Below are positions 7,298 through 13,808 of a stretch of DNA of 13,808 nt, one piece after another. Origin of the DNA: an uncultured Collinsella sp. (GTDB lineage: Bacteria; Actinomycetota; Coriobacteriia; Coriobacteriales; Coriobacteriaceae); NCBI GenBank assembly GCA_900765185.1, contig CAAFQT010000066.1, positions 1 to 13,808 on the forward strand. Direction: 5' to 3'. The first letter of the stretch is position 1, and the number at the start of each line of letters is the position of its first letter. The notes beneath the pieces are model-generated. The model was not told the DNA's origin, searched no databases, and saw only the letters and a program-made list of their open reading frames with translations. Both the position numbers and the translations under genes were made by a program.

Positions 7298-7374
7298 TGG
7301 TGCCCCCAGCGGGATTCGAACCCGCGATATCCACCTTGAAAGGGTGGCGTCCTTGGCCGCTAGACGATGGGGAC
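7298..7374 (-). tRNA. tRNA-Glu (anticodon UUC), CCA encoded
   Basis: The acceptor stem pairs GTCCCCA (5', 7374-7368) with TGGGGGC, including one U·G. Discriminator A is at 7301 and an encoded CCA at 7300-7298. The anticodon stem CCACC/GGTGG holds loop CTTTCAA, giving anticodon TTC. The T-arm is GCGGG-TTCGAAT-CCCGC. The D-loop region TCTAGCGGCC is normal for Glu tRNA. All expected elements are present, so it should be functional. It stands alone, with its own promoter and terminator. Confidence 0.97.
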
Positions 7375-7384
7375 AGCGGGAAAG

Positions 7385-7413
7385 AGTATAGCAGACTTTT
7401 TTATCTGTTCACA
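7385..7413 (-). promoter_or_regulatory. Putative promoter of tRNA-Glu
   Basis: On the minus strand, TATACT (-10, 7390-7385) is preceded by TGTGAA (-35-like, 7413-7408) with a 17-nt spacer. Initiation would fall a few bases before the mature 5' end at 7374. The -10 is a strong match; the -35 is weak. Confidence 0.7.
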
Positions 7414-7419
7414 TATCGT

Positions 7420-7446
7420 TGGCAGATTGAAAAACCACCACAAAGG
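7420..7446 (+). repeat. Direct repeat copy 1 (partial copy of the terminator element)
   Basis: Starts TGGCAGATTG and ends CCACCACAAAGG. It matches 7620-7644 apart from a few changes in the A-run, about 200 bp away. In this copy the partner arm CCTTTGTGGTGG is absent, so it cannot form the hairpin made by copy 2. It looks like a truncated copy. Confidence 0.75.
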
Positions 7447-7474
7447 AGTGGGTTTCTATTCCGATTTTCAAATA

Positions 7475-7609
7475 TCTCAATCTGTAACATCTGGGCGGGC
7501 AAATCGGCTCTATCTGTTACAGATCGAGACAGACGGCGGGCGTCGGGACGAACATCTCAATCTGTAACAGTAAGACGACTTTCAACGGCCTAGATGTTAC
7601 AGATCGAGA
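7475..7609. repeat. Four 15-bp arms, alternating orientation, 40-bp phase
   Basis: TCTCAATCTGTAACA occurs at 7475-7489 and 7555-7569. Its inverted partner TGTTACAGATCGAGA occurs at 7515-7529 and 7595-7609. Starts are at 7475, 7515, 7555 and 7595, exactly 40 bp apart. The two 25-nt loops (7490-7514 and 7570-7594) differ from each other in sequence. Each pair can form a hairpin with one mismatch on the plus strand, or fully paired with a G·U on the minus strand. This is not a CRISPR array because the repeats alternate in orientation. Confidence 0.9.
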
Positions 7610-7628
7610 CAAACAAACGTGGCAGATC

Positions 7629-7664
7629 AAAACCACCACAAAGGTGCCTGTCCCTTTGTGGTGG
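7629..7664 (-). terminator. Terminator of the murT-gatD operon
   Basis: On the minus strand, CCACCACAAAGG (7664-7653) pairs perfectly with CCTTTGTGGTGG (7644-7633) around an 8-nt loop, followed by TTTT (7632-7629). It begins 7 nt after the murT-gatD stop codon. Its distal arm belongs to direct repeat copy 2 (7620-7644). Confidence 0.9.
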
Positions 7665-7671
7665 CGGGGTG

Positions 7672-9849
7672 TTAGGGGAGGAGCTTCATGGCGGCGTCGT
7701 GGGCGGTGTGCTCGTAGGTGTCGTCGAGGGGCTTGAGCGGCAGCAGGGCTGTGGCCTGCGCATCGCCGCGGCGCTCGAGGGCGTGGGCGATGAGCCAGTC
7801 GGCAAGCTCGGGGTTCTTGGGCAGCGCCGGTCCGTGTAGGTACGTGCCGATGACGCCCTTGTAGATCAGACCCTCGAAGCCGTCGTCGCCGTTGTTGCCG
7901 GTACCCGTGACGACGGACGTTCCGAGCGGCATGGCATCGGCGTCCAAAAGCGTGCGGCCACCGTGGTTCTCGAATCCCACAAAGGGCTCGGGTGCCAGGT
8001 CGGTCTTAACGGCGACGTTGCCGATCAGGCGGTCGGAGCCGCGTACGGTTTCGGCGGCAATGACGCCCAGACCCTCGATGCGATCCTCGCCCATATAGTA
8101 CGAACGGCCGAGCAGCTGATAGCTGCCACAGATGGCAAGCAGTGTGCCGCCGTCCTCAACATAGGCCGCGATCTTGTCTTTTTGAGCGAGCAGCTCGTGT
8201 GCCACGGCCAGTTGGTCGCGGTCGGAGCCACCGCCCATCATGATGATGTCGGCGTCGGTGAGATCGAGCGCCTCGCCCATACGGACCTCGTCTACACGCA
8301 CGGGAATGCCACGCCAGGCGCAGCGGCGTTCGAGCGCGATAACATTGCCGCCGTCGCCGTAGAGGTTAAGGGCATCGGGGTACAGATAGACGATGCGCAG
8401 CGGGCGCGAAAGCTCGACCGGCGCAATATCGGTGGGGACAGCGCTACCATCGGCGCACGGTGCAGCGTGGGCGGCAACCGTGGCCGCATCGGTGCCTTTG
8501 AGTCCGTCGAGTTCTTTGACCAGCGGCGGGAAGGCCGTGTAGTTGGCGACGGCGTAGAAGGTGTCATCGGCGGCCTCGTCTGCCACGGCGCCGATCGCCT
8601 GCGCGACGTCCGAGATAATCGCGGCATCGATGCCGGCGTACTTGAGGCGTACCTGCATGTCGTGCGCACGCGTGCCTCCGGCAAAGGCGACAAGACCCGG
8701 CGCGTCGGCGATGCGCTCGAAGTCGACATCGTAGATCCACGAGACATCGTGGCCGTCGGCATCGTTATCGTTTAGGAAGAAGGCGCAGAGCCTGCCACCT
8801 GCCGTTTTAATGGACTGGATCTGGCGATCGAAGCCCACGGGATTCTTGGCCAGGTTGGCCTCGACGGTGCGGCCGGCAATATCCCAACGGCCCATGCGAC
8901 CACCTGCTGGCACGTAGGCATCGAGCGTGGGCTGCAGATGCGCCGCGTCCACGCCCAGCTCGTGCGCCGCAAAGAAGGCGGCGGCAACGTTATAGACCAT
9001 GTACAGGCCGTTGTAGCGCGTGGCGATGTGCACGGCGGGCGCGTTGGCCTCGGGTCCAAAGGCCAGGTCAAAGCCGTAGCCGTCGCAGCCGAGCTCAACG
9101 CCCGTCACGCGGCGGAGCAGCGCGGGGCGACCCCAGCCGCACGAAGGGCAATGATAGGCGCCCAGCTGTCCGTACTGCACATAGTCGTATTCCAGCGGGG
9201 CGTTGCACTGCGAGCAAAAACGCGAGTCGCTAATGCGGTCGGACTCGGTGCCCGTGGCGCCGTCGATGCCAAAGGCGATGCTCGTGTTGGGGACGCGCGC
9301 GGCGATCGAGGCGCACAGCGGATCGTCGGCGTTGTAGATGAGCGTTGTCGTCGGAGAGAGCTCCAACGCATGGGCGATGACGTCTTGGGTATGGTCGATC
9401 TCGCCGTAGCGGTCTAGCTGGTCGCGGAACAGGTTGAGCAGCACAAAGTACGTCGGCTTGAGCTTGGGCAGAACGCGTACGGTGTAGAGCTCGTCGCACT
9501 CAAAGACGCCCACGCGCTTGCCGCTGCTGGCGTGCTTAAGGCCGCCGCGGGCCTCGAGCAGAGCACCCACCACGCCAGGCTCCATATTGTTGCCGGCACG
9601 GTTGCACACCACGGTAGCGCCGCTGGCAGCAACGGCGTCAGCGATGAGGTTGGAGGTGGTGGTCTTGCCATTAGTACCGGTAATCACCACGCTGCGGTCG
9701 ACAAGGCCGGCGAGGTCGCTCAGCAACTCGGGGTCGATCTTCATGGCGATGCGGCCGGGGAGTACGCCGCCCTGGCGCTTAAGGATAGAGCGCAGCCCCC
9801 AGCGGGCGATATCGCTCGAGGTGCAGGCGAGAGATGAGCGGAAGTTCAT
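7672..9849 (-). CDS. MurT-GatD fusion: lipid II isoglutaminyl synthase
   Basis: Predicted to amidate the D-Glu of the lipid II stem peptide to D-isoglutamine using glutamine and ATP, at the inner face of the membrane. In characterised systems MurT and GatD are separate subunits; here one 725-residue chain carries both. MurT half (about 1-447): P-loop GTNGKTTT (58-65), Cys212/Cys215/Cys234/Cys237 zinc ribbon (CxxC-x18-CxxC), Mur ligase core, then the C-terminal domain with KNPVGFDRQ (335-343) and DGHDVSWIYD (365-374). A linker rich in Ala and Asp (about 448-482) follows. GatD half (about 483-725): LYGDGGN (496-502), GGGSDRDQ (539-546), nucleophile Cys574 in AICGSYQLLG, HGGRT, and catalytic His672 in GTYLHGP. 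No internal stop or start is needed. The start at 9849 has AGGAA about 7 nt before it and the typical MurT N-terminus. Last gene of its operon, 45 nt after the preceding gene. Confidence 0.95.
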   Translation of the reverse strand: MNFRSSLACTSSDIARWGLRSILKRQGGVLPGRIAMKIDPELLSDLAGLVDRSVVITGTNGKTTTSNLIADAVAASGATVVCNRAGNNMEPGVVGALLEARGGLKHASSGKRVGVFECDELYTVRVLPKLKPTYFVLLNLFRDQLDRYGEIDHTQDVIAHALELSPTTTLIYNADDPLCASIAARVPNTSIAFGIDGATGTESDRISDSRFCSQCNAPLEYDYVQYGQLGAYHCPSCGWGRPALLRRVTGVELGCDGYGFDLAFGPEANAPAVHIATRYNGLYMVYNVAAAFFAAHELGVDAAHLQPTLDAYVPAGGRMGRWDIAGRTVEANLAKNPVGFDRQIQSIKTAGGRLCAFFLNDNDADGHDVSWIYDVDFERIADAPGLVAFAGGTRAHDMQVRLKYAGIDAAIISDVAQAIGAVADEAADDTFYAVANYTAFPPLVKELDGLKGTDAATVAAHAAPCADGSAVPTDIAPVELSRPLRIVYLYPDALNLYGDGGNVIALERRCAWRGIPVRVDEVRMGEALDLTDADIIMMGGGSDRDQLAVAHELLAQKDKIAAYVEDGGTLLAICGSYQLLGRSYYMGEDRIEGLGVIAAETVRGSDRLIGNVAVKTDLAPEPFVGFENHGGRTLLDADAMPLGTSVVTGTGNNGDDGFEGLIYKGVIGTYLHGPALPKNPELADWLIAHALERRGDAQATALLPLKPLDDTYEHTAHDAAMKLLP

Positions 9850-9894
9850 GAAGTCGTTCCTAACGTGAATGACATGGTCGGGGCGATCGCGTCG

Positions 9895-10938
9895 CTAAAA
9901 GCCGTAGCGGCGCGCAAATTCCTGGGCGAGCTGCGATACATCTTCGCAGGCGTTGGCCCAGGGGGCAAAGTCGGGGGTGTCCGAGATAATGCCGTCGGCC
10001 TCCCAAACTGCCTGGTGCGAAAGGTCCCAGGGGTCGCGCGGCTCGGGTCGGCAGGGAAGATACGGCGTCTGGTACATGGGGTTCAGCAAGAAGAACGCGC
10101 CACCCTCGCAACGGTTAGCGAACTCACGCAGCGCGCGCGTCGCCGGGCGCATCTTGTTTGTTTTGAACAGCAGAATCGTGCGGGCGAGCAGGTACCAAGG
10201 AGAGTTTTCGAGTGCGTCTGCCCCCATCTGTTCCTCGAGCTGATGCGCCAGGGCAAAAAAGCCGTCTTGGTCTTCCAAGCGGGCGAGGGCGAGCAACACG
10301 GTGCCTGCGGCCCGAGTGGGATAGCCTTCTGCTTTAAGGACGCGGCGGGCGTAGTTGGCAGCAGCGCGGTAGCGGGCGCTCGCCATGCACAGCTGCGAGA
10401 TGGCCTCGAGCGTGTGGAGCCACCCGATAAGGGCCGGCTCGCTCACGGTGAGCTCTGCCGCCGTCACGCCGTCCGTCAAAACTTTGTTGGCCCAGTAGTG
10501 CGGGGCCTCCATATCGAACCCGGGCACACTTTGCTGCAGGTAATCGGCCGTGGTCGCCTCGAGCTTCATCAGGTCGCCCAGGCAGGCGTCGACGGGCGTG
10601 TCCGCTAGGATGATGGCGAGTAGCTGGGCATCGAGGACATGCGCATCGATGCGGACGATCTTGAGCAGCTCATCACGCATATCGTCGAACAGGCGGTTGC
10701 GCGTCTGCTCAAATTCCTCGTCGCTGCCCATGTCCTCGATGCGATGGAGCTCGTCGAGCAGGTGGCGATGAACACCGGCGTAGGACAGCAGCGCCTGAGC
10801 ATGCTCGGACTGCGCATACTTTTGGGGATTCGCACTAATGTCGTTATGGACAAGCTCGCGTGCTGCATCGGTGAGCTCGGGGTGCGACGCCAGATAGGTG
10901 CGCTCCAAGTAGGCGGGGATGTAGACGCTCGGATCCAT
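9895..10938 (-). CDS. Helical-repeat (TPR-like) protein of unknown function, paralog 2
   Basis: A 347-residue soluble protein with no signal peptide or membrane segment, and no catalytic motif that I recognise. The sequence is alpha-helical and Ala/Leu-rich. Helix-pair stretches at about 165-230 and 245-285 look like tetratricopeptide-type repeats, suggesting protein binding. It aligns with the protein encoded just upstream: GWLHTLEAISQLCMASARYR (172-191) corresponds to residues 157-173 there, both continue into LALARLE/LAMAKLE, then SPWYLLAR against DPWTLIAL, and both have a W-A near the end. They are probably products of an old tandem duplication. Its ATG overlaps the upstream stop as TAATG, with AGGGAGG about 9 nt before, so translation is likely coupled. 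Followed 45 nt later by murT-gatD, which suggests but does not show a cell-wall connection. Confidence 0.85.
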   Translation of the reverse strand: MDPSVYIPAYLERTYLASHPELTDAARELVHNDISANPQKYAQSEHAQALLSYAGVHRHLLDELHRIEDMGSDEEFEQTRNRLFDDMRDELLKIVRIDAHVLDAQLLAIILADTPVDACLGDLMKLEATTADYLQQSVPGFDMEAPHYWANKVLTDGVTAAELTVSEPALIGWLHTLEAISQLCMASARYRAAANYARRVLKAEGYPTRAAGTVLLALARLEDQDGFFALAHQLEEQMGADALENSPWYLLARTILLFKTNKMRPATRALREFANRCEGGAFFLLNPMYQTPYLPCRPEPRDPWDLSHQAVWEADGIISDTPDFAPWANACEDVSQLAQEFARRYGF

Positions 10939-12014
10939 TAGAGGTCCCCTCCCTTAAATGGAAGCCCCTGCTCGGCTGCACGCAGGATGCGCTCGTCGAT
11001 CTGGGAGCGCACGATGTCGTTGGTGGCGACCCAGGCGGCAAAGCTGGCGTTGTCGGGCGCGCCCAGGCCCTCCTGTAGCACCGGCGTCGCCTCGGACAGG
11101 GCAAGGACGAGCTCATCGGTGGAGCCCACGCCCACGTTGACGCGGGCATAGACGCCATCGGGAAACTCGGTTTGGAAGTAGAGCGCCTCGGCTGCGTGCG
11201 GGCACGAGCGCGCAAGGATGCGCAGGTAGTGTTCGGCGCCCTCGTAATCCAGCTCGCGCCAGGCAGCGCTCATCAGCGCGATGAGCGTCCACGGGTCCAA
11301 GTTGCGTTCCGCATCCTTGGGACGACGGCGCAGCGGCGTGTTGGCAAGATAGGGGACGGAGTGGGCAGAGCGAAAGCGCTTGAGCTCCTCAGCGGGGTAT
11401 TCGAGCTTTGCCATGGCGAGCATTGCGGTGTGGCGGACGCCGGCAGGATCGTTGGGCGCAAAGTCCAAGCTGCGATTTGCGGCTTCGAGCGACATGCGGT
11501 AGCGGCCGCTAATGAGCGCGCGCGATGCCAAGGCGGCAAGCCAGCGCAGGTAGGGACGGCGGGTCAGGTCGCCTGCGGCCTCGCGCTCGTAGGGGTCCTG
11601 CGCCGAGGCAATCTTGAGCGCCAGATCGTGCTCCACCTCGTCGCACTTGGACACCAGATATTGCACGTATTCCTCGTTGGATTCGGCGGTGAGCGCCGTC
11701 AGCATGCGCTGGGCATCCCAGTTGGCCGGATCGAGCGCGGCTGCCTCGCGGAGCATGTTCTCGGCCGCGGCTTCTTCTTGCTCAGCTTGGGCATCGTCGG
11801 GGATAAAGGGGATGCGGTAGTCGACAGCCTCGACCACCTTGGCAATGAGGTGCCCGGCGCGGTCGCGGTCGTGCACGATGAGCGGTGCAGGGTTGCGGGT
11901 GAATTGTTCCATTAGACGCTCTACGGCGGCACCGTCGGTGAGCGGGATATTGTCGCGGCGCAAGGCCTCAAGAACGAGGCGATGGCAATCCTCTTGAATG
12001 GGATCGAATGCCAT
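10938..12014 (-). CDS. Helical-repeat (TPR-like) protein of unknown function, paralog 1
   Basis: A 358-residue soluble protein; I recognise no enzyme motif. An acidic, Ala-rich segment (about 74-93) is followed by helix-turn-helix units typical of TPR-like solenoids, for example RYRMSLEAANRSLDFAPNDP (171-190) and ELDYEGAEHYLRILARSCPH (254-273). The D-P and N-D-P turns resemble TPR position 32 prolines. The start at 12014 is preferred to an in-frame ATG 10 codons earlier because AAAGGAGG lies 4-5 nt before it. First gene of a minus-strand operon with its paralog and murT-gatD; its stop overlaps the next start by one base (TAATG). A possible -10 region is the AT-rich TATATA at about 12051-12056, without a clear -35. 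The role is unknown: possible scaffold or regulator for wall synthesis, by context only. Confidence 0.85.
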   Translation of the reverse strand: MAFDPIQEDCHRLVLEALRRDNIPLTDGAAVERLMEQFTRNPAPLIVHDRDRAGHLIAKVVEAVDYRIPFIPDDAQAEQEEAAAENMLREAAALDPANWDAQRMLTALTAESNEEYVQYLVSKCDEVEHDLALKIASAQDPYEREAAGDLTRRPYLRWLAALASRALISGRYRMSLEAANRSLDFAPNDPAGVRHTAMLAMAKLEYPAEELKRFRSAHSVPYLANTPLRRRPKDAERNLDPWTLIALMSAAWRELDYEGAEHYLRILARSCPHAAEALYFQTEFPDGVYARVNVGVGSTDELVLALSEATPVLQEGLGAPDNASFAAWVATNDIVRSQIDERILRAAEQGLPFKGGDL

Positions 12015-12514
12015 GGGGCCTCCTTTGCTGCGGTTAGGGTTCAAATGTCTCTATATAAGGTTCTAGTTTACCCGCATGTGGCACACCGGGGGTGCCGCAC
12101 TTGGACTTGCACCTTTGCACCACGAAGACGGATGTCGCACAAATGTCGGCACCTTGGACGACCGAGTGGTATCACGGTGCCGCAAACGGTCGATATTTGG
12201 CGGCGAACGGTATACGTTTTGGAGCGCCGCGATGCCGCCTGAGGCATATGGCCAACCTTGATAAAACGTTTGCCCAGCTTGGGACAATAACCGCAACGCA
12301 AGAGGTTCCAGGGATAGAAAAAACGTTTCATCATTGGCGGCTTTAGGTGAATAACTGACCAAGCAGAACGGTAAAATAGTGTTTGTCTGAGCGTTGAGAC
12401 GTTTAGACATCGCGCATTGTCATCGCCGGCAACGCGCAAAACGGTCCTAACGGAGCCAATCGGGTGCTCCGTTATATACACAAGTCTAAGAGGGGCTTGT
12501 TTAGGAGGCACAGT
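12015..12514. other. Divergent intergenic region, no supported gene
   Basis: About 500 bp between outward-facing genes. It holds two copies of the palindrome AAACGTTT in similar A-rich settings (12264-12271 and 12321-12328), a related ACGTTTT near 12209, a foldable stretch at about 12155-12195 (CGACCG pairing with CGGTCG), and a hairpin at 12448-12474. TAAAAT at about 12372-12377 could be a -10 for the downstream dehydrogenase, but no good -35 accompanies it. Minus-strand reading frames across 12063-12410 exist; one could encode an 88-residue basic Cys-containing peptide (12068-12334), but it lacks a credible ribosome-binding site. Confidence 0.55.
12448..12474 (+). promoter_or_regulatory. 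Leader hairpin before the alcohol dehydrogenase
   Basis: TAACGGAGC (12448-12456) pairs perfectly with GCTCCGTTA (12466-12474) around a 9-nt loop. It ends 40 nt before the start codon. No T-run follows, so it is not a standard terminator; it may stabilise the 5' end of the mRNA or be part of a leader structure. Confidence 0.5.
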
Positions 12515-13738
12515 ATGGGACGTTTTACCAATCCTCGCGATCTGTACTTTGGTGAGGGCGCTCGCCACGAGGTGAAGAACCTCAAGGGCAAGAAGGCCAT
12601 CATCGTTTCTGGCGGCAGCTCTATGCGCCGCGGCGGGTTCCTGCAGGACGTTGAGGCCGACCTCAAAGAGGCCGGCATGGAGGTCAAGCTGTTCGAGGGC
12701 GTCGAGTCCGACCCGTCCATCGAGACGGTCATGAAGGGCGCCGAGGCCATGCGCGAGTTCGAGCCCGACTGGATTATCGCCATCGGCGGCGGCTCGCCCA
12801 TCGATGCCGCTAAGGCCATGTGGGTCTTCTACGAGTATCCCGAGGAGTCCTTCGACAACATCATCCAGCCGTTCAGCTTCCCCGAGCTGCGTCAGAAGGC
12901 TCACTTCTGCGCCATCTCCTCTACCTCCGGTACCGCTACCGAGGTCACTGCCTTCTCCGTCATTACCGACTACGCCAAGGGCATCAAGTACCCGCTGGCC
13001 GACTTCAACATCACCCCTGATGTCGCCATCGTCGACCCCGAGCTCACCTACACCATGCCCGCCAAGCTGTGCGCTCACACCGGCATGGATGCTCTGACCC
13101 ACTGCATGGAGGCCTACGTTTCTACCTGCGCCTCTATGTTCACCGACGCCAATGCTCTGCACGGCATCCGCGAGATCGTCGAGTGGCTGCCCAAGTCCTA
13201 TGCTGGCGACCATGAGGCCCGTCAGCACATGCACGAGGCTCAGTGCATCGCCGGTATCGCCTTCTCCTCGGGCCTGCTCGGCATCGTTCACTCCATGGCT
13301 CACAAGACCGGTGCTGCCTTCGAGAACGGCCACATCATCCACGGTGCCGCTAACGCCATGTACCTGGGCAAGGTCATCCAGTGGAACTCCAAGGATCCCC
13401 GTGCTGCCGAGCGTTACGCTTACGTGGCCAAGGAGATCCTGCACCTTCCCGGCGAGACCAACGAGGAGCTCATCGCTGCACTCGTCCAGAAGATTCGCGA
13501 CCTCAACGACCAGCTCAACATTCCGCAGTCCATCAAGGATTACGCGAATGGTGGCGTGAAGGTCGACGCCGAGAACCCGCAGATGGTTTCCGAGGAGGAG
13601 TTCCTCGCCAAGCTGCCCGAGATCGCCGCGAACGCCGAGCAGGACGCCTGCACGCCCGAGAACCCGCGTGAGACCAAGGCTGCCGACTTCGAGAAGATCC
13701 TCAAGGCCTGCTACTACGACACCGATATCGATTTCTAA
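12515..13738 (+). CDS. Iron-containing alcohol dehydrogenase
   Basis: NAD(P)-dependent interconversion of alcohols and aldehydes, probably part of fermentation; cytosolic. The 407 residues are the normal length for group III metal-dependent ADHs. The nucleotide-binding motif GGGSPIDAAKA is at 91-101, and the family segment AISSTSGTATEVTAFSVITD is at 133-152. Metal ligands by family position are Asp192, His196 (GMDALTHCMEA), His259 (HSMAH) and His276 (IIHGAANA). The sequence resembles the ADH half of AdhE and butanol-type dehydrogenases, but the exact substrate cannot be told. The last two His ligands are 17 residues apart instead of the usual 14. The start at 12515 is preferred to an in-frame ATG at 12464 because AGGAGG lies 7 nt before it. 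Codon use is strongly biased, as for highly expressed genes. It has its own terminator. Confidence 0.95.
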   Translation: MGRFTNPRDLYFGEGARHEVKNLKGKKAIIVSGGSSMRRGGFLQDVEADLKEAGMEVKLFEGVESDPSIETVMKGAEAMREFEPDWIIAIGGGSPIDAAKAMWVFYEYPEESFDNIIQPFSFPELRQKAHFCAISSTSGTATEVTAFSVITDYAKGIKYPLADFNITPDVAIVDPELTYTMPAKLCAHTGMDALTHCMEAYVSTCASMFTDANALHGIREIVEWLPKSYAGDHEARQHMHEAQCIAGIAFSSGLLGIVHSMAHKTGAAFENGHIIHGAANAMYLGKVIQWNSKDPRAAERYAYVAKEILHLPGETNEELIAALVQKIRDLNDQLNIPQSIKDYANGGVKVDAENPQMVSEEEFLAKLPEIAANAEQDACTPENPRETKAADFEKILKACYYDTDIDF

Positions 13739-13759
13739 TCGACTCTTGTTATCGTAACG

Positions 13760-13800
13760 AGGGGCTCCGCACGTATCTGTACGGAGCCCCTTTCTTTTTT
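13760..13800 (+). terminator. Rho-independent terminator of the alcohol dehydrogenase
   Basis: AGGGGCTCCG (13760-13769) pairs with CGGAGCCCCT (13782-13791), followed by TTTCTTTTTT. It begins 21 nt after the stop codon. Confidence 0.95.
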
Positions 13801-13808
13801 AGAGAATG

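Noticed and set aside
7065..7334. Minus-strand frame overlapping tRNA-Glu (89 codons)
   Set aside because: Its N-terminal part is simply the translated tRNA and terminator sequence, a common artefact.
7475..7609. CRISPR array
   Set aside because: Repeats alternate in orientation, only four arms are present, and no cas gene is nearby.
12163..12180. Second T-box-like string (GAGTGGTATCACGG) in the 12015-12514 interval
   Set aside because: Deviates from the conserved bulge, has no stem I or terminator, and is about 340 nt from the nearest plus-strand gene, which is not an amino-acid gene.
12068..13444. Long minus-strand open frame opposite the alcohol dehydrogenase (458 codons)
   Set aside because: Mostly a codon-bias shadow of a well-supported gene on the other strand; no recognisable domain. 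Only the short tail beyond the gene was considered separately.

Overview
The window looks like chromosomal DNA of a high-GC, Gram-positive gut actinobacterium of the class Coriobacteriia, most likely Collinsella or a close relative. This is inferred from the high GC, a type III glutamine synthetase, a lipid II-amidating MurT/GatD protein, a methionine synthase split from its activation domain, and short repeats that I associate with Collinsella intergenic DNA. No database search was possible. No transposase, phage gene or CRISPR array is visible.

Layout. (1) 48-4336, minus strand: a methionine/one-carbon operon metF, then a separate MetH activation protein, then metH, with a TAATG stop/start overlap between the first two genes. 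MetF makes 5-methyl-THF, MetH uses it to methylate homocysteine on cobalamin, and the activation protein would repair oxidised cobalamin with SAM. (2) 4337-4762: a divergent intergenic region with a perfect 24-bp inverted repeat and several smaller leader hairpins. (3) 4763-6918, plus strand: glnN (type III glutamine synthetase) with a strong terminator. (4) 6919-7671: a repeat-rich, gene-poor interval. It holds a widely spaced inverted repeat carrying TGTYAC-N7-GTAACA dyads, a tRNA T-arm-like fragment, tRNA-Glu(UUC) with its own promoter and terminator, an array of four 15-bp arms in alternating orientation at exactly 40-bp intervals, and the terminator of the next operon. (5) 7672-12014, minus strand: two tandem, apparently paralogous helical-repeat (TPR-like) proteins of unknown function, then one 725-residue protein in which MurT (Mur ligase) and GatD (glutamine amidotransferase) are fused. 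(6) 12015-12514: a divergent intergenic region. (7) 12515-13800, plus strand: an iron-containing alcohol dehydrogenase with an intrinsic terminator.

How the genes relate. GlnN makes glutamine, and GatD is a glutamine-consuming amidase that would feed ammonia to MurT for converting D-Glu to D-iGln in lipid II, so nitrogen assimilation and wall amidation are metabolically linked. Their proximity is not proof of co-regulation. The most notable items are the MurT-GatD fusion with its two uncharacterised upstream partners, the 40-bp phased alternating-arm array, and the perfect 24-bp hairpin between metF and glnN.
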